From Roseiarcus sp963764955 (lineage in GTDB: Bacteria > Pseudomonadota > Alphaproteobacteria > Rhizobiales > Beijerinckiaceae), in NCBI GenBank assembly GCA_963764955.1, contig CAVXVE010000030.1, forward strand, positions 1 through 64,000: a stretch of DNA of 64,000 nucleotides. Direction: 5' to 3'. Shown here one piece after another: positions 1 to 7,953 of the stretch. A program made the position numbers and the translations under genes. The notes beneath the pieces are model-generated. The model was not told where the DNA came from, made no database searches, and saw only the letters and a program-made list of their open reading frames with translations. Position 1 is the stretch's first letter. Every line of letters begins with the position of its first letter.

Positions 1-2795
1 ATCCAAGCGTCTCCGGCTTTCGCGTATCGGTCGATTTCCCGCTCGATTACGCGAATGCCCTCGGCAAACTCGCCGGATAACAATAGCGCCTGACCTCGTG
101 GCCAATAAAATCTGTTGAAGTTCACTCCTAACCGCTCATACTCCAAATTGAGAGTGTCAAGTTGCAAGAGGCCGTCGTGGAAGCGCCCCAGAGCAATATT
201 AGCTACAGCTCTTACCCCCGCGCCCCAGCGTTGTTCATTTGGCGTCACCGCAAAGCGGACACAATCTTCAGCGCGGGCAAGCGCGGCCTCCGGCGCTTCG
301 TAACCCAGTTCTGCCAAGCTGAGAGTGAAGTTGGCGAGGCCAATCGCTCTCGGATCGCTACGTTGTTCTCCCCACTTCATGAACTGCAAAGCGGCCTCAC
401 GCGCTTCCTTGAATAGCCCGTGACGGAGATAATGTTGTCCGACCATCCAGGAGCTGAAGTTGCGGATGTAGTTGTCGCCGTACCGTAGGCTATCCTCCAT
501 CATCTCGGCCGACATTCGTTCGCTGGTTTCGGGCGCGTCGAGCCCCATGGTTGACCTAATAAGCAGTAAGCCATACCTGGCGTAGGCTCTGGCCCGGCCG
601 GCGCCCAACCGTTCGGCTATCGCATGCGCCTCGGCCATCAACCGGTGCGACTCGCGCAAATCCTCGAGATTCAAGAAGGTCAAAAGCCCTTGATAATACA
701 GCGCCTTGACGAGATCGGGACTCTCTCCCGCCTTCCTCATCAGCGGTAGATACTTTTCCGTGACGCGGCCGAAGTCGCGATAGTCGCCCCCCAGAACGAA
801 CGCTTCGAGCAGCCGGACTACTACGGCTGCGACCAACTCGGAACTCGCGCAGGCATCGTGGTCGTCGAAGATCTTCAAAGCGTGCCGATAGTTTTTCTCG
901 GCTTCCTGGAGCGCATAGATATCCAGGCTCTTGTCGCCCGCCATGGCGAGATAAGCGAACGCCTTGTCGACGCGAGAGGTCTCCGAAAAATGATGCGCAA
1001 GCGTCTCGGCGATCTCCATCAGTCGATTGCCGCCGCGTCGCTCCAATTCCTCGGCGACCCTGAGATGCAGCGCGGCGCGCGGACCGCTTAAGAGGCCGTT
1101 GTAAAGCGCGTCCCTGACCAGCGCATGCTTAAAGACATAGTCGCTGGAGCCCTCGACGCGACGAATGAGGTCGAATGCCTCCACGGCGGCGAAGGACGTT
1201 TGGGCGGTTCCGCTTGCGCCGCCAACCACAGCGACCAGATCGGGGTCGAACCGCCTGCCGACCACCGCCGCCGCCTGGAGCAAGTTCCGATCGGCCGGGG
1301 CGAGCCGGTCAACGCGCGAAGCGAGCAGCGACTGCACGCTTTCCGGCAACGCGGCAGCGACCGCCGCCGGATCGAAGTTCAAGCCGGCAGCGGTGCGACG
1401 GACAATGCCGCGCTCGATCAGGAAGCTCGCGATCTCTTCGGCGAACAGGGCATTGCCTTCCGCCTTCGCCGCGATCAGCTTTGCCAGCGCCTCGGGCAAT
1501 GAGTCGACGCCGAGCCGCGCCTGAGCGATCCGCGAAGTTTCCCGAGCGGACAACGGCTCCATCGATAAGCGCGCCACGCGCGGCTGCCCCGCCCAAGGCG
1601 GATCATATTCCGGCCGGCGTGTGTGCAGGATCAGTAGCCGGAGCTCCTCCATGGCGACGGTCTTCGCCAGCAGGTCCTCGGACGCGCTGTCGAGCCAATG
1701 CAGGTCCTCGAACACCAGGATCAACGGCGTCAGCCGACTGCGCGCCTGCACGAGCGTTTGCAGCAGTTCGCGCGTGCGCAAGCCGATCAGAACGCCGTCC
1801 AGACCGGCCAAAGCGCCCTCTGGGGCCTTGAGGCCGAGCATATTGAGCAACAGGGCGAGATTTTCCGGGGAGCGCAGGCCGAGACCTTGGAGACCTTCGT
1901 CGAGTTTGCGCGCGACAACGGCTTCCGAATCTCCGGGCCCCAGACGGAAGGCGCCACGCACGATCTCGATGAAAGCGCGGAAGGGCGTCTGCTGGCCGTC
2001 GGGCGTGCAGCTCCCCACCAGGACCCACGCGCGCTCCTTGACGATCTGCCCGAGGAATTCGTGCACGAGCCGCGATTTGCCGATGCCGGGCTCGCCGACG
2101 ATGTCGAAGACCTGGACGCCGGAGCGGATCGCGTCGAATCCGCGCTCCAGCTTTTCCAACTCGGGGTCGCGCCCGACAAAGGTTGTGAGGCCGTGGTGGA
2201 GTTTGGCGCCGAAGCGCGTCGCTCCCTCGCGGATCGCGTCGAGCCGATAGGCTTTTTGCGACTCGGGTTTGCCTTTGACGTAATGCTCGCCAAAGAAGCT
2301 CGCCTCGACCATCCCCTCCACGAGGCGATAGGTCGCCTCACTCAGGACAGCGGAACCCGGTTCCGCTAAGGCTTGCAGGCGCGAAGCGAGGTTGACCGTG
2401 TCGCCCATGACCGTCGCTCCGCCATCAGGGCCGCCGTGCACTTGGCCGACGACGGCCGGACCCGTGTTGACGCCGATCCGTAATTGCGGCCGTATCCCAT
2501 GCCGGGCTTCGAGATCGCCGCCGCCAACGTTCAGCCATTCAAGGATGGCCAGTGCCGCCCGGCACGCTCGCAGCGGCGCGTCCTCGTGCGCGACCGGCGC
2601 GCCGAAGACCGCCATGATCCCGTCGCCAGTAAAGCCCTGCACGGCGCCGCCCTGAGCGCGGACGGCGTCTTCCATTGGCTTCGCCAGGCTTTGCATCAAC
2701 GTGAATGCAGCCTCTTCCCCGGACCGTTCCGAGAAGGTCGTGAAGCCGACCATGTCGGTGAAAAGGACGGTGACTTGCCGGCGTTCCGCCTCCAC
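1..2795 (-). CDS. Adenylate/guanylate cyclase with AAA ATPase and TPR repeats (3' end outside window)
   Basis: Leftward open frame without a stop inside the window, so at least 931 codons with the C-terminus missing. The N-terminus is a class III nucleotide cyclase domain (about residues 5-175). LFTDMVGFT and GDGIMAVFG supply the two metal aspartates and DTVNLASRLQ the Asn/Arg pair, so the catalytic set appears complete. A STAND/AAA-type ATPase follows, with Walker A GEPGIGKS near residue 235 and a Walker B-like LILVFEDLHWLD. After about residue 560 it is helical and TPR-like. The architecture is common in rhizobia as a putative signal-responsive cAMP or cGMP maker; the inducing signal is unknown. 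The GTG at 2795 was chosen because GGAGA lies six bases upstream and the cyclase motif begins a few residues later. No frameshift was found across the segments checked. Confidence 0.87.
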   Translation of the reverse strand, partial: MEAERRQVTVLFTDMVGFTTFSERSGEEAAFTLMQSLAKPMEDAVRAQGGAVQGFTGDGIMAVFGAPVAHEDAPLRACRAALAILEWLNVGGGDLEARHGIRPQLRIGVNTGPAVVGQVHGGPDGGATVMGDTVNLASRLQALAEPGSAVLSEATYRLVEGMVEASFFGEHYVKGKPESQKAYRLDAIREGATRFGAKLHHGLTTFVGRDPELEKLERGFDAIRSGVQVFDIVGEPGIGKSRLVHEFLGQIVKERAWVLVGSCTPDGQQTPFRAFIEIVRGAFRLGPGDSEAVVARKLDEGLQGLGLRSPENLALLLNMLGLKAPEGALAGLDGVLIGLRTRELLQTLVQARSRLTPLILVFEDLHWLDSASEDLLAKTVAMEELRLLILHTRRPEYDPPWAGQPRVARLSMEPLSARETSRIAQARLGVDSLPEALAKLIAAKAEGNALFAEEIASFLIERGIVRRTAAGLNFDPAAVAAALPESVQSLLASRVDRLAPADRNLLQAAAVVGRRFDPDLVAVVGGASGTAQTSFAAVEAFDLIRRVEGSSDYVFKHALVRDALYNGLLSGPRAALHLRVAEELERRGGNRLMEIAETLAHHFSETSRVDKAFAYLAMAGDKSLDIYALQEAEKNYRHALKIFDDHDACASSELVAAVVVRLLEAFVLGGDYRDFGRVTEKYLPLMRKAGESPDLVKALYYQGLLTFLNLEDLRESHRLMAEAHAIAERLGAGRARAYARYGLLLIRSTMGLDAPETSERMSAEMMEDSLRYGDNYIRNFSSWMVGQHYLRHGLFKEAREAALQFMKWGEQRSDPRAIGLANFTLSLAELGYEAPEAALARAEDCVRFAVTPNEQRWGAGVRAVANIALGRFHDGLLQLDTLNLEYERLGVNFNRFYWPRGQALLLSGEFAEGIRVIEREIDRYAKAGDAW

Positions 2796-2980
2796 CCGAA
2801 TTCTCCGCTGACCGGGATGCAACAGCGTAGCATAGCCGAGTCAACATTCGACGACAGCGAAGCGAAAGGCCGAGTTCAAAATTAACCGTGGTTCGGGGGC
2901 CTCTAACTTGGGTTGTTCGCTGAACAGTCCAGGAGTGACCGCTATTTGCGCATTTGAGACGTTCGAAGTGGCGAAACGAG

Positions 2981-3178
2981 TTAGGCGGTCATGTCTGCAG
3001 GGCGCGCCCCATTGGTCAAGGGTGGCTTTGAAGCTGTTGTGACCAAAACCTCACCTCGCCGAGCCCTTCTGGGAAGAAGCCATCGAAGCAGGTGCAGATT
3101 GCCGGCGCGGTCATTCTTCGCGCGGGACCTGTCGCGGATGGCGGCCCAGCCCTTGGTCAGGTTATAAGGATTGCACAC
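2981..3178 (-). pseudogene. Remnant of SOS response-associated peptidase (YedK/HMCES, SRAP)
   Basis: A GTG with an upstream GAGAGG opens a frame beginning VCNPYNLTKGWAAIRD, followed by RAKNDRAGNL. This matches the start of SRAP proteins, where the residue-2 cysteine crosslinks abasic DNA and the TKG..AIR and DRTGNL blocks are typical. After about 35 residues the similarity is lost and the frame closes. A normal SRAP has 200 or more residues, so this is only a 5' fragment. It lies head-to-head with the gene at 3223. The identification rests on the short N-terminal match. Confidence 0.42.
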
Positions 3179-3222
3179 TGCCTCTCACTATGCGCGTGCG
3201 TCTCCGAGCAAAAAGGTCGGAA

Positions 3223-3756
3223 ATGCTTTCCTGGCTGCGTCGCCGGCGCGAGACAGCTGAAAGGATAGACGCCGAGGCCGACGTGCTTATCGGCGAGCTG
3301 GGCGTCGATGCCTATGCCGAAGCGCGTCGAAGGGAATATGAGTCCAGCGACGACGCGATCGCGTTGTGGTGGAACCGGGTTGCTTTGGCCGTTGCTCACA
3401 AGACCGGCACGCGCATCGGGCTCGATACATCAACTCGGATAGCGATGAATGCCGTCTTCGCGCCTGGTCGCGAACACGCCGGGGACCGCAAGCCTCAACC
3501 TTTGAGCCAGGTCGATGAGCCGAAGAGCACCCTCGCCCTACAGCCATTCCGGCTCCAGTTCATCAGCTCGGCGCCGGATCGCGGACCGTCAACTGTCACC
3601 GAACTCGAGATTCAAGCTTCGGATGCATCGGGCGCAATCGTCGCCGCTGCGAATGTCACATGGCCGCCCCGAACGATCGAATTGCGCATCCTCGACAGTG
3701 AAGGCCACGAGGTCTTTAGCCGACGGAGGGGCGATCGCTCAAGGAAGGACAAATGA
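3223..3756 (+). CDS. Conserved hypothetical protein of rhizobial type
   Basis: A soluble protein of 177 residues. The N-terminus (MLSWLRRRRETAERIDAEAD) and the next block up to the KTG motif are helical and highly charged. They resemble a small hypothetical family common beside mobile regions in Rhizobiales. The C-terminal 65 residues look like a small beta-rich domain ending in a basic tail. The ATG at 3223 is preferred because AAGG precedes it; an in-frame ATG at 3190 has no ribosome site. No catalytic motif, signal peptide or membrane segment is visible, and no function can be assigned. Confidence 0.6.
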   Translation: MLSWLRRRRETAERIDAEADVLIGELGVDAYAEARRREYESSDDAIALWWNRVALAVAHKTGTRIGLDTSTRIAMNAVFAPGREHAGDRKPQPLSQVDEPKSTLALQPFRLQFISSAPDRGPSTVTELEIQASDASGAIVAAANVTWPPRTIELRILDSEGHEVFSRRRGDRSRKDK

Positions 3757-4139
3757 CCGAGATAACGTCCTAGGCGTACCTCGCCGGCTATTTGGACGCC
3801 GCCCGAGCGCCGCTTCGACGGTCGGCTGATGAAATCAAAGTCTACGCCGAAGGCATGCGCATGCCCCGCACGTGCGTCAAGCCGCGTTCGCTGCGTTGGG
3901 TCAACCGATTACGAACTGTAAGCCCACCGCTGTTTCCAGCGTGGCGACCGGGGCCGGACTGCGCGGCGAGGATATGCTGTAGGAATGCGGCGAGCGGTGA
4001 GGCGGCGTTCAAACGAACGGGCTTTAAGGCCTCCTGGCGGGCCGCCAGACGGCCGCGAATTATTTCCGTGCGGGGGAAAACCGGACGCCTCTGCCGCCAA
4101 CCGAGAAGGCTCCTTATGCGGTTTAAGAAACGTGGAAGC
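3757..4139. other. Intergenic stretch, no gene recognised
   Basis: Open frames on both strands lack ribosome sites and resemble no protein I know. It separates the rightward hypothetical gene at 3223 from two leftward small genes and may be scar sequence of the accessory region. Confidence 0.4.
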
Positions 4140-4391
4140 CTAGCGGCCGCCGCTGAGCGCCCGCAGCATCCCGATCGCGGCGAGCCGCCCGTCGCCGGTT
4201 TCACCCCAGGTGATTTCGGTCAGGTCGGGCAGGGGGATGTCCGGAGCAGCCGGCGCAGGCGCGGCTTGGGCCTCCGCGCGAGCGATCGGACAGGGTTGTG
4301 GGAAGTTATAATGCCAAATCGAAAAGCGCCTGCATGCCGCAGCGGGCTCAGCCAGCGCGAAAAAGAGGAGGATGGCGAGGAGCGATCTCAT
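4140..4391 (-). CDS. Small secreted hypothetical protein
   Basis: An 83-residue product starting MRSLLAILLFFALAEPAAA, a clear Sec signal peptide with likely cleavage after the AAA or AC region. The mature part is short and proline/alanine rich (ARAEAQAAPAPAAP), then IPLPDLTEITWGETGDGRL. It contains two cysteines (ACRRF and QPCPI) that could pair in the periplasm. A longer in-frame start at 4439 exists, but it would place 16 non-hydrophobic residues before the signal peptide. Family and function are unknown. It follows the gene at 4464-4811 on the same strand. Confidence 0.5.
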   Translation of the reverse strand: MRSLLAILLFFALAEPAAACRRFSIWHYNFPQPCPIARAEAQAAPAPAAPDIPLPDLTEITWGETGDGRLAAIGMLRALSGGR

Positions 4392-4463
4392 CCCGGCCCC
4401 ACTCAATAAATCGTCGCCCGGCCGCCAGATTGCATCCACGCGAGGGCGCGGCGCTCGGGCGGC

Positions 4464-4811
4464 TCACGCTGCCGCGGATAGGGAAAAACAAGAACCACCC
4501 GCCGCGCCGGCTGAACATAATCTCGAGCAGCGCGCCTCGTCACATGAAAAAAGCGGCCGGCGTAAGACGGCGCAAGGCGGGTGTCGACCGCCGATGATCT
4601 CGCCGATGCGCCGCCAAGCGCGCAGCTTGATCTCGAGGAACCGTCTCATCGAGGCGTCGTCCCTGATCTGCTTGTGGTAGGCGGCGATGGCGGCAGCTTG
4701 ATCGGCGATCGCCTTGACTTCGTCGAAGGAATGGCAGGCGGCGATGGCCGTCTGCATCTTCTCGTACAGCCGAGGGATTTTGCCGCCGGCGGATAAAACA
4801 AGGTTTGTCAT
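4464..4811 (-). CDS. Hypothetical protein, helical, probably truncated at the C-terminus
   Basis: The product has 115 residues starting MTNLVLSAGGKIPRLYEKMQ. The first about 75 residues are a confident helical block (FDEVKAIADQAAAIAAYHKQ, then RRFLEIKLRAWRRIGEII). From memory this is like a rhizobial protein of phage or plasmid regions that normally continues much further. After GEII the sequence turns cysteine-, arginine- and serine-rich and reads like a wrong frame, so the gene is probably truncated or frameshifted there. The frame is open upstream to 4958, but that part is only translated repeat DNA, so the ATG at 4811 is chosen. Confidence 0.45.
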   Translation of the reverse strand: MTNLVLSAGGKIPRLYEKMQTAIAACHSFDEVKAIADQAAAIAAYHKQIRDDASMRRFLEIKLRAWRRIGEIIGGRHPPCAVLRRPLFSCDEARCSRLCSAGAAGGSCFSLSAAA

Positions 4812-4841
4812 GGCCTTGGCGCTCCATTTGTCATGCTCAGG

Positions 4842-4957
4842 CTTGATTTTGTAGCCACCGGTGAGGGGGCGTGGATTGATTTTGTAGCAACGGCCGAAGA
4901 GCGCGTGGATTGAATTTGTATCCAATACTGCATCGCCTGTGGATTGAATTTGTATCA
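4842..4957. repeat. Four direct repeats of about 19 bp at 33-34 bp spacing, IS-end-like
   Basis: Copies of GTGGATTGAATTTGTATCC and close variants begin at about 4838, 4871, 4905 and 4939. The three right-hand copies are exactly 34 bp apart, and the leftmost copy is degenerate. Spacers of about 15 bp are unrelated. Multiple short direct repeats of this kind are typical of transposase-binding ends, for example in IS21-family elements. No transposase gene remains nearby, so this would be a lone end or remnant. An iteron or operator array for the small RHH-like gene at 5063 is an alternative. Confidence 0.55.
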
Positions 4958-5062
4958 TTGACCGTTATCGCTCATTCTGCTCTGCCGATGCTTGACACAT
5001 TACTGTGTTAGTCGATATAGCCACAAGTGTAATTTCGGATCAATGCCTGAGGAGGCGACCCG

Positions 5063-5248
5063 ATGGCGGGGCGGAAGCGCGGCGCGTGCATCACGCTGAT
5101 GATGACGGTCGAGGAGCGGGAGGCGCTGCGGGCGGCGGCGAACAGGGCCGAGATGCCGCTGGCGACGTTCATCCGCACCCTCGCGATGATGGCGGTCAAA
5201 CGCGGCGAGACGCTCGCCGTCGTCAGGACGGCCTGTACTAATGGGTGA
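5063..5248 (+). CDS. Small ribbon-helix-helix-like DNA-binding protein
   Basis: A 61-residue protein preceded by an excellent AGGAGG site. The sequence MAGRKRGACITLMMTVEERE continues with ALRAAANRAEMPLATFIRTL. The pattern of a basic start, one beta strand (ITLMMT), then two helices is that of CopG/Arc or MobC-like proteins, which bind DNA as dimers. It is first in a run of overlapping tiny genes leading into an integrase, so it may be the element's transcriptional regulator or relaxosome accessory protein. The last codons overlap the next start (GTGA). Confidence 0.55.
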   Translation: MAGRKRGACITLMMTVEEREALRAAANRAEMPLATFIRTLAMMAVKRGETLAVVRTACTNG

Positions 5249-5469
5249 CTCAAAGCGCCGCCGCGATCCGGTCAAACGAACAAGTGAAGTGCGTCCGCGC
5301 CGAGTGCAGTCGCACGACCCGGACCCCGAAAGCAGCAGGGTGGGGCTACGTGGACCCGCCGAGCGAAGCCCCGCATTGGGCCGGCTGGTGGTGTCCCCAA
5401 TGCGTCAAGAGCCTGCAGCGGTTCATGGCGGCGCAAGGTATCGTGCCGACTGTCGGGCGAGCGCAGTGA
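5245..5469 (+). CDS. Small CxxC protein of the mobile-element operon
   Basis: 74 residues from a GTG that overlaps the preceding stop by four bases, implying translational coupling. Cysteines occur as CVRAEC near the start and CPQC (WWCPQCVKSLQRFM) further on, a spacing compatible with one small zinc site. Tryptophans and WCPQC recall zinc-ribbon-like phage proteins. No named family is recognised. Its position between an RHH-like gene and an excisionase-like gene makes an element-borne role likely. Confidence 0.5.
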   Translation: MTQSAAAIRSNEQVKCVRAECSRTTRTPKAAGWGYVDPPSEAPHWAGWWCPQCVKSLQRFMAAQGIVPTVGRAQ

Positions 5470-5470
5470 C

Positions 5471-5638
5471 ATGACCTCCAGCACGTCCCTGCTCAAAATC
5501 ATCGCGTTCGCCGCGCTGCCGCTACTGGCCAGCCAGTCTCTCGCCGTCGTCCGGGCGAAGGCGGGAGCGATCGGGTGGCAGTGCGAAAACGCCCCGAGCG
5601 CGGTTGACGTTACAGACAGCATGAGGCGACTCTCGTGA
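5471..5638 (+). CDS. Very small secreted or membrane peptide
   Basis: 55 residues starting one base after the previous stop: MTSSTSLLKIIAFAALPLLA, then SQSLAVVRAKAGAIGWQCEN. The first about 22 residues form a signal peptide or single membrane span. The stop overlaps the next GTG start (GTGA), so the spacing supports a real gene in this compact operon despite its size. Function unknown. Confidence 0.42.
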   Translation: MTSSTSLLKIIAFAALPLLASQSLAVVRAKAGAIGWQCENAPSAVDVTDSMRRLS

Positions 5639-5946
5639 CCGAACTTTTGACGCCTCGCGAAGCTGCGGTAAGACTTAATTGTTCAGTAAAGATATTGCGG
5701 GCCCACGTGGCGGCGGGCGCGATTCGCTACGTGCAGATCGGGATCAGCAAGCGGCGGCCGCGCAAAATGTTTACCTCAGGCGACCTTGAGGAATTTATTG
5801 CAAATCAAAAACGGAAGGACGTTCCACTGCCATGTCCGTCTACAAAAATCCGCGCTCGCCGTATTGGCAATTCGACTTCCAGCACCGGGGTAGTCGCTTT
5901 CACGGCTCTACTGGCGCGACAAGCCGACGCGCCGCGGAAGCGGTAG
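5635..5946 (+). CDS. Excisionase-like helix-turn-helix protein
   Basis: 103 residues from a GTG overlapping the stop of the small gene before it. Residues 1-62 (MTELLTPREAAVRLNCSVKI, then LRAHVAAGAIRYVQIG and RRPRKMFTSGDLEEFIA) form the winged HTH of MerR/Xis-like proteins that read a short DNA site. The last 40 residues overlap the integrase start (5832) by 115 bases and look like tail. Such a gene immediately before a tyrosine integrase usually serves as excisionase or directionality factor. The start is fixed by coupling to the upstream gene. Confidence 0.62.
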   Translation: MTELLTPREAAVRLNCSVKILRAHVAAGAIRYVQIGISKRRPRKMFTSGDLEEFIANQKRKDVPLPCPSTKIRARRIGNSTSSTGVVAFTALLARQADAPRKR

Positions 5947-6954
5947 AGCGCGCGGAAAAGGACAAGGCCAAAGCGCGCGCCGCGGAGGCGGCGGGAACGG
6001 CGGCGTCGTTGCGGCTCGACGACGTGGCGGGCCGTTACTGGCTCGAGATCGGGCAGCACCACGCAGGGGAGGGGGCTGCGAACACCAGACGCCAGCTCGC
6101 CCGCCTGATCGAGTTCTTCGGCAAGGACAAGCTGATCACCGAAATCACCGGCGACGACATCGCACGGCTGGTCGCCTGGCGGCGCGGGCATCGCTCGCGC
6201 GGCTCGCTCATTTCGCCCTTCACCGTCAACGATACGACGGAGCAGGTGAAAAAGCTGTTCACCCGCGCCAAGGTCTGGGGCGTCAAATTCGCGCGCGAGC
6301 CGCGCTGGCGCGACCATTGGCTCGCCGAGCCGCAGGAGCGCGTCAACGAGCTCAAGGGCGACCAGGGCGAGCGGCTCGAGGCGGCGGCGCGTGACGAATA
6401 CGCGCCGATCCTCGCCCTCGCCGAGGCCACGGGCCTGCGGCAGCGCGAATGCCTGTTGCGCTGGAGCGAGGTCGATTGGGACAGCGAGCGGATCGTCAAG
6501 AAAGGGAAGGGCGGCAGGACCGTTGTGGCGCAGATCACGTCGGAGGTTCGCGCGATCCTTTGGCCGTTGCGCGGTCAGCATCCCGAGTTCGTGTTCACCT
6601 ATGTCGCCGCAGCGCACCCGCGACGGGCGCGTCAAGGGCGAGCGCCATCCGATAACCCAGTCGGGCTTGAAGACGCAGTGGCGGCGTTTGCGCAAGCGGG
6701 CAGGGGTGACGGGTTTTCGGTTCCACGACTATCGGCACGATTTCGGCACCAAGCTTCTGCGCCAGACCGGCAACCTCAAGCTCGTCTCGCGCGCCCTCAA
6801 TCACGCCGACCTGAAATCGACGGCGCGCTACGCCCATGTCGTCGACGAGGATATCCGCGCCGCGCTCGAGCAAAAGGCGGATGAAAAATCCCGAACTAAG
6901 TCCCGGAACGGTTCAGGCTCTCCGCTTAAGCGATTGGTAAATCAAGGGGAATAG
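5832..6954 (+). pseudogene. Tyrosine recombinase/phage integrase, frameshifted
   Basis: Starts MSVYKNPRSPYWQFDFQHRG, a standard integrase N-terminal arm-binding domain, followed by a core-binding domain. The catalytic domain contains ATGLRQRECLLRW (first Arg), HDYRHDF (HxxR), LNHAD and the nucleophile in TARYAHV. The frame is lost near 6610 after VFTYVA and resumes one base later with QRTRDGRVKGERH, so a single extra base breaks the gene. Intact length would be about 373 residues, normal for the family. The stop lies 11 bases before the tRNA-Pro fragment, the usual position of an integrase next to its attachment site. Confidence 0.8.
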
Positions 6955-6965
6955 CTCGACGCCGC

Positions 6966-7015
6966 CTTGTCTGGGGGACTAGGGGTCGTGGGTTCGAATC
7001 CCGCCACTCCGACCA
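6966..7015 (+). other. 3' fragment of tRNA-Pro(GGG), probable integration site (att)
   Basis: The bases match the 3' half of a proline tRNA. There is an anticodon arm with loop CTGGGGG, a T arm GTGGG-TTCGAAT-CCCGC and the acceptor end CACTCCG-A-CCA, followed by ATTTTT. The matching 5' half (an acceptor CGGAGTG and D arm) is absent upstream, where the integrase ends. The anticodon stem has one mismatch. This is what an attR or attL left by a tRNA-targeting integrase looks like. The intact tRNA-Pro(GGG) would be at the other end of the element, outside this window or lost. Confidence 0.66.
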
Positions 7016-7053
7016 TTTTTCCACATAATTTCAAAGATTTGACCGTCGGATGT

Positions 7054-7269
7054 TCACGTCGCTCTTTCGCCCAAACCTTCAGGGGAAGATCCGAGCCTTT
7101 CGACCATCTGAACGATCGCCAGGCGAATCCTCGGATCGCTGATCCCGAGGAACGCCCTGACCAGCCGCGCGCCCTGTTTCGGATCACTGGCCTGCGAAAG
7201 ATCCGCTTCGAGCACGGAAGAGACACTGAACATCCGCTGGGCCTTTCGGCCCGCATTCTGGTCCAACAT
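7054..7269 (-). CDS. Small hypothetical protein, regulator-tail-like
   Basis: 71 residues from an ATG with GGGGA nine bases upstream. The body reads LVRAFLGISDPRIRLAIVQM-VERL, matching from memory the C-terminal helix pair found after the HTH in several rhizobial XRE-type regulators. No HTH precedes it here, so it may be a stand-alone small protein or the tail of a regulator cut by the neighbouring integration event. Its 3' end comes within 40 bases of the tRNA fragment. Confidence 0.42.
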   Translation of the reverse strand: MLDQNAGRKAQRMFSVSSVLEADLSQASDPKQGARLVRAFLGISDPRIRLAIVQMVERLGSSPEGLGERAT

Positions 7270-7953
7270 TGCACATCCCCAAAAAGGACCAAATGGAAGC
7301 CTCACGCGCGCCTTGGCGCACCGCCGCAAGCCGCTCATAACCCTCGGCGCGGTCCCCGTCGTCCGAGTGCTGCGGAATGTTATGGCCGACCCCCCGATCT
7401 GCAACTTTCCGCCGGATTAAATCGCGTTAATCTTGCGCTGCGCGCGCCTCGTCAGAGCGCTTTGCCGGCAGTTCGCTGGGCCTGGCCTTCCGGCGATTAT
7501 GGGGTCCCCGAATTGCCGACGCGGCACGGGAGGGGCGGCCGTCTTGTTCGTCGAGGACGAAGCGTCCGCGGACGGCGAGGCGGCAGGCGCGCCGCCGGGG
7601 GGTTCCAAGCTTGGCGGCGAGGCGACGGCAGGGCTTGGTGCCCGCGATTCGCATAAGAGTTATTATGGAACGGGGGTCGGTCGGAAAATCAGGGCGCCGG
7701 TAAACGGACCCCAAGCGACTGAAAACATTAGGCTGCGCCGGTAAAATGGCGGTTAGGCGGACGCGCCGTCGAGCCCGGCTTCTAAGCCGGCGCAACCTTC
7801 CTCGGCCTCCTCAATTTCTTCACGCAGCGCGACGTGTTGAAGGAGGTCCTGAGGGGCGGGCCGGGCCCGCGCCATAGAGTCGCCCCCAAACGCTGAAAGA
7901 TGCCCGCCCAAGCCTCCGGCAGGCTGTTAGCCACGGATTCGCGATGGAGGACC
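7270..7953. other. Long non-coding stretch
   Basis: GC-rich frames occur on both strands but none has both a ribosome site and recognisable protein character. The only structure seen is the repeat at 7701-7760, which has an inverted relative at 60309-60367. Confidence 0.45.
7701..7760 (-). repeat. Dispersed repeat, copy 1 (inverted relative of 60309-60367)
   Basis: Read on the minus strand, this segment shares TTTTACCGGCGC and ATGTTTTCAGT, and ends GTCCGTTTA against CCCCGTTTA in the other copy. Overall about 57 bases align at roughly 80% by eye, including the leading CCTAAC. Confidence 0.45.

Noticed and set aside
4842..4957. CRISPR array
   Set aside because: Regular spacing, but repeats are 19 bp and degenerate, spacers only about 15 bp, four units, and no cas genes nearby.
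6942..7292. Leftward protein ending in a GVAGFEPTTPS-type motif
   Set aside because: This peptide is the known artefact of translating a tRNA region on the opposite strand.
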